From Sphingobacteriia bacterium (GTDB taxonomy: Bacteria; Bacteroidota; Bacteroidia; Chitinophagales; Chitinophagaceae), in the NCBI GenBank assembly GCA_004294465.1, contig REAV01000005.1, positions 1 to 9,678 on the forward strand: a DNA stretch of 9,678 bases, written 5' to 3'. The translations under genes and the position numbers were made by a program. The notes under the pieces are model-generated. The model saw nothing but the letters and a program-made list of their open reading frames with translations, did no database searches and was not told the DNA's origin. Of this stretch, positions 6,892-9,678 are shown piece by piece (positions within the stretch are counted from its first letter, which is position 1; every line of letters starts with the position of its first letter).

Positions 6892-9678
6892 TTGATCAAT
6901 TCTATACGAAATTCGGTATACCAGCATGGATACTTATTAATCATAGCCGCGTGGTTATATACCATTTCTTTTATTTTCACCAATTACTGGAGCTATCATG
7001 CCAGCCCGGAAAAAGTAAAATCTTCCTTAGAATATACTATTCATGAAGAAGAAAAAAAGATCGATGCTGTTTTTGCCGATACGGCACTATTGCGCCAATT
7101 GATCAATCATCAATTCAATAAAGAAACAGCCGAATTGCCGAAAGCATTTTTTGGTGTGTTTATTTATAAAACAACCAATGCAGGCCAACTCGAAAATCTC
7201 TATTGGAGTTCCAATAAAATGGAAGTGCCCACTGCGTATTTAACTATGCAAGATGGACAGCAATTTATTTCCAATACGCATGGAAGTTTTGTATTGATCA
7301 AGAAAACAGTGCTGATACAAAGCATTCGATATCCCGTGTTTGCTGTTATACCAGTGTATTGGTCTTATTTTATGGAAAATAAATATTTCCAATCCGATTT
7401 TGCAGCGGTGGAAGGTTTGAGTGAGCAATACGAGATCAGTACCAGTTCAAATGCATTGCCAGTACTCAGTAGCAATGGTACTTATTTGTGCAGCATCGAC
7501 TTAAAACTAGGAAAGGCCTTTATTGCATATGATTCCGTCAGTATTTTATTAAGGGTAATGTCGATCGTATTGCTCTTGATTTTTGGTCATTTATTGGCAG
7601 AGGAATTATCGCTAAAGGGTCAATTTTACAAAGGTTTTGGCCTATTATTAGGCGGGGTATTATTCCTTAGATTGTTGGCTTATTTATTTCATTTTCCATT
7701 TGATTATTCAAAGCTCCCATTATTTGATCCTACCATTTATGCATCGAGTATAGTGCATCCATCATTGGGTGATTTATTGATCAATGCTATTTTGAGTTGC
7801 TGGTTATTGTTGTTTGTAAAAAACCATTTCCCTCCCGAAAAAACAATGACCAATCGGTTGAGTCCCGTCGTCTATTCAGTTGGCGTATTCATTATTGTTA
7901 CTGGCAGTTTTTTTGGATTGGTCAATATTGTTCAAAGTTTGATAGTGGATGCCAAAATCTCCTTTGATGTAACCAATATATTCAGCCTGAATATTTATAG
8001 TGTCATCAGTTTTGTGATACTGTGTTTTTTAGCACTGCTATTTTTTGTGCTGGTACAAATACTGGTGAAGCCATTTTTGGATCATCAAAAAATGGGCCTT
8101 GCTACCTTTACCACAGTAGTGGTTACAGGCTTGTTGTATATATATGTTTTTGTAAAGCCAGTTGATATTGTATTGTATTTATGCATGCTCGGATGGTTAA
8201 TGGCTTTTTTATGGTTAGTGCAATACCGAAAAGCCGATATGCAAATATCATTGGTACAATCACCTTTTTTTATTTTCTGGGTAATGATTTTTGCGCTGTC
8301 TATTGCATCATTGGTCATACAACAAAACAGGGTAGTAGAATTTGAACAAAGAAAAAGAATTGCGGAGAAACTGGCCATTCAAACCGATCCAACAGGAGAG
8401 AGCCTGCTCAGTATTGCTACAAGTAATTTCGATAATGGTTTCCTCGCGGCTAATTTCAAACGATTCGAAGAAGGAGAGATCAGCAATAAGTTCATTAAAG
8501 ACAGTTTGATCAATCAAAATTTTTCTGGTTACCTCAATAAATACGAAACAAGAATTTATACATTCGATAGTTTGTTTCATCCATTGTTCAATGAAGATTC
8601 TTTGAACTATGCTTCTATTAAAACCATTGTATTGAATCAGGCGGTACAAACCGATGTGCCTGATCTGTACCGGTATGAGAAAAGCAAAGAGGGCTTCAGT
8701 TTTATTTTTCAGAAGAATATTGTCAACTCCAGTGGAACGATTGGTTATTTATATGTTTTATTAAAATCCAAGCGCTATAAGAGTGAGGCATTGTTTCCGG
8801 AACTATTCAATCAGTCGCAGGATATTGTATTGGATGGTTCTATGAATTATGCATTTGCGGTGTACAATGAAGGAAAGATCGTGAACCATTATAATAATTA
8901 TAATTTTCCTTCCGAAATAAATCTGGCTGATATTCCGAGTTTTGAATTTACCTATAAAACAGCAGGAGACTTTTCGGAACTATGGTATAATTCAGGCAAG
9001 AACCGACAAGTGCTGGTGGTAAAGCGCAATACCTGGATATTAGAATTGATCACGCTTTTCGCCTATTTGTTTTGTTCTTTTTTAATAGTGATCGGCATAT
9101 TTTATTTGGTGAGTAGATTAATTAAAGTTCGATTCCAATGGTCGGGTATACGATCTATGTTCCGATTCAATATACGGTCGCAAATTCAGGCAACCATTAT
9201 TTTCCTGAGTGTGTTTTCCTTTATTGTTATTGGTATCGCCACCATTTCTTTTTTCATCTTTCGCTATAATGCAAGCAACGAAGATCGATTGACCAAATCG
9301 ATACAGGTAATGGCCAATGAAATGAATAGCCAGTTTGTGAATGCCGATTTTATTCCATCCAAATCATTAACGCAGACAGAAAAATATGCGCTCGAAAAAT
9401 TGGTGTCCGATATTTCGGACCTGCACAATGTAGACATCAATTATTACAATGAATCGGGGGAATTGCTATTGTCTACCCAACCCTATATATACAATAAACA
9501 TTTGCTCAGCGAAAAGATGGAGCCACTTGCATTTGAAGAGTTGAAATACAATCATCGGATCCGGTTCTTACAATCCGAGAATATTGGCAAATTCAAATAC
9601 CTCAGTGTATATGTGCCCATGGTATCGCCCACCAATATTTTGTATGGCTATTTAAATATTCCTTACCTCAATTCGCAG
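6892..9678 (+). CDS. Giant multi-pass membrane sensor, probable NtrY-like histidine kinase (3' truncated by window)
   Basis: The frame is open for 929 codons with no stop and leaves the window. There is no ATG at the 5' end. The frame opens after a TAA at 6871-6873, and the best start is TTG 6892-6894, giving MINSIRNSVYQHGYLL just before the first membrane segment. The first in-frame ATG (7219, residue 110) would delete that segment. Visible layout: TM1 about 13-31; an extracytoplasmic domain 32-215; a cluster of about eight membrane segments at 217-476; a second extracytoplasmic domain 477-713; TM at 716-740; a basic cytoplasmic loop 741-764; TM at 767-790; and a third extracytoplasmic domain from 791 to the window edge, PAS/Cache-like (VDINYYNESGELLLS; ILYGYLNIPY). 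From family knowledge, proteins with this third domain continue into a TM, a HAMP domain and an HisKA/HATPase kinase core. None of these is inside the window, so the kinase call is inference. It follows mazG by 5 bases. Confidence 0.82.
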   Translation, partial: MINSIRNSVYQHGYLLIIAAWLYTISFIFTNYWSYHASPEKVKSSLEYTIHEEEKKIDAVFADTALLRQLINHQFNKETAELPKAFFGVFIYKTTNAGQLENLYWSSNKMEVPTAYLTMQDGQQFISNTHGSFVLIKKTVLIQSIRYPVFAVIPVYWSYFMENKYFQSDFAAVEGLSEQYEISTSSNALPVLSSNGTYLCSIDLKLGKAFIAYDSVSILLRVMSIVLLLIFGHLLAEELSLKGQFYKGFGLLLGGVLFLRLLAYLFHFPFDYSKLPLFDPTIYASSIVHPSLGDLLINAILSCWLLLFVKNHFPPEKTMTNRLSPVVYSVGVFIIVTGSFFGLVNIVQSLIVDAKISFDVTNIFSLNIYSVISFVILCFLALLFFVLVQILVKPFLDHQKMGLATFTTVVVTGLLYIYVFVKPVDIVLYLCMLGWLMAFLWLVQYRKADMQISLVQSPFFIFWVMIFALSIASLVIQQNRVVEFEQRKRIAEKLAIQTDPTGESLLSIATSNFDNGFLAANFKRFEEGEISNKFIKDSLINQNFSGYLNKYETRIYTFDSLFHPLFNEDSLNYASIKTIVLNQAVQTDVPDLYRYEKSKEGFSFIFQKNIVNSSGTIGYLYVLLKSKRYKSEALFPELFNQSQDIVLDGSMNYAFAVYNEGKIVNHYNNYNFPSEINLADIPSFEFTYKTAGDFSELWYNSGKNRQVLVVKRNTWILELITLFAYLFCSFLIVIGIFYLVSRLIKVRFQWSGIRSMFRFNIRSQIQATIIFLSVFSFIVIGIATISFFIFRYNASNEDRLTKSIQVMANEMNSQFVNADFIPSKSLTQTEKYALEKLVSDISDLHNVDINYYNESGELLLSTQPYIYNKHLLSEKMEPLAFEELKYNHRIRFLQSENIGKFKYLSVYVPMVSPTNILYGYLNIPYLNSQ

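Noticed and set aside
7240..7428. Minus-strand open frame of 62 codons
   Set aside because: It lies wholly inside the plus-strand sensor gene and has no recognisable domain or own spacing; it is an antisense shadow.
6892..8520. Recurring TTGATCAAT (near 6892, 7097, 7777 and 8506) as a possible regulatory repeat
   Set aside because: All copies fall in frame as Leu-Ile-Asn codons within the sensor gene, are irregularly spaced and are explained by codon choice.
8085..8649. Two overlapping minus-strand open frames (8085-8378 and 8308-8649)
   Set aside because: Both are opposite the continuous plus-strand sensor frame, overlap each other and have low-complexity Ile/Cys-rich translations, so they are shadows.
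1..9678. tRNA, rRNA, CRISPR, insertion sequence or integrase signatures
   Set aside because: No cloverleaf-like, direct-repeat/spacer, terminal inverted-repeat or transposase sequence was seen; nearly the whole window is accounted for by seven genes and short spacers.

Overview
The window looks like a core-type chromosomal segment from a member of the Bacteroidota, most likely the Chitinophagaceae. The grounds are low-to-moderate GC content, starts without obvious Shine-Dalgarno sequences, a large secreted S9 peptidase, a DUF3667-type membrane protein whose N-terminal signature I know from this phylum, and a very large NtrY-like multi-pass sensor kinase. The family placement is an inference from protein style, not from a marker gene.

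Layout. Bases 1-77 hold the last 24 codons of a plus-strand gene. A strong hairpin at 101-131 follows and can terminate transcription from both sides. A minus-strand operon then runs from 4886 down to 137: a secreted S9 family peptidase (2118-4886), a Gfo/Idh/MocA oxidoreductase (1046-2095) and a PPK2 polyphosphate kinase (137-1036), with gaps of 22 and 9 bases. A 59-base divergent spacer (4887-4945) separates it from a tightly packed plus-strand operon: a DUF3667 zinc-ribbon membrane protein (4946-6109), the nucleotide pyrophosphohydrolase MazG (6113-6886) and the N-terminal 929 codons of a giant membrane sensor, probably a histidine kinase, which runs off the window end. The gaps here are 3 and 5 bases.

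How the genes may work together. The two divergent units each carry one nucleotide-metabolism enzyme: PPK2 makes NTP/NDP from polyphosphate, and MazG hydrolyses NTPs. The plus-strand unit adds two envelope proteins, one of them a probable signal-transduction sensor. A shared stress or starvation role is possible, but the sequence does not show it directly.

The largest annotation point is the sensor gene. It has no ATG near its 5' end and appears to start at a TTG at 6892, so an ATG-only gene caller would miss or truncate it. I see no mobile elements, CRISPR arrays, tRNA or rRNA genes, and no clear evidence of an unknown system.
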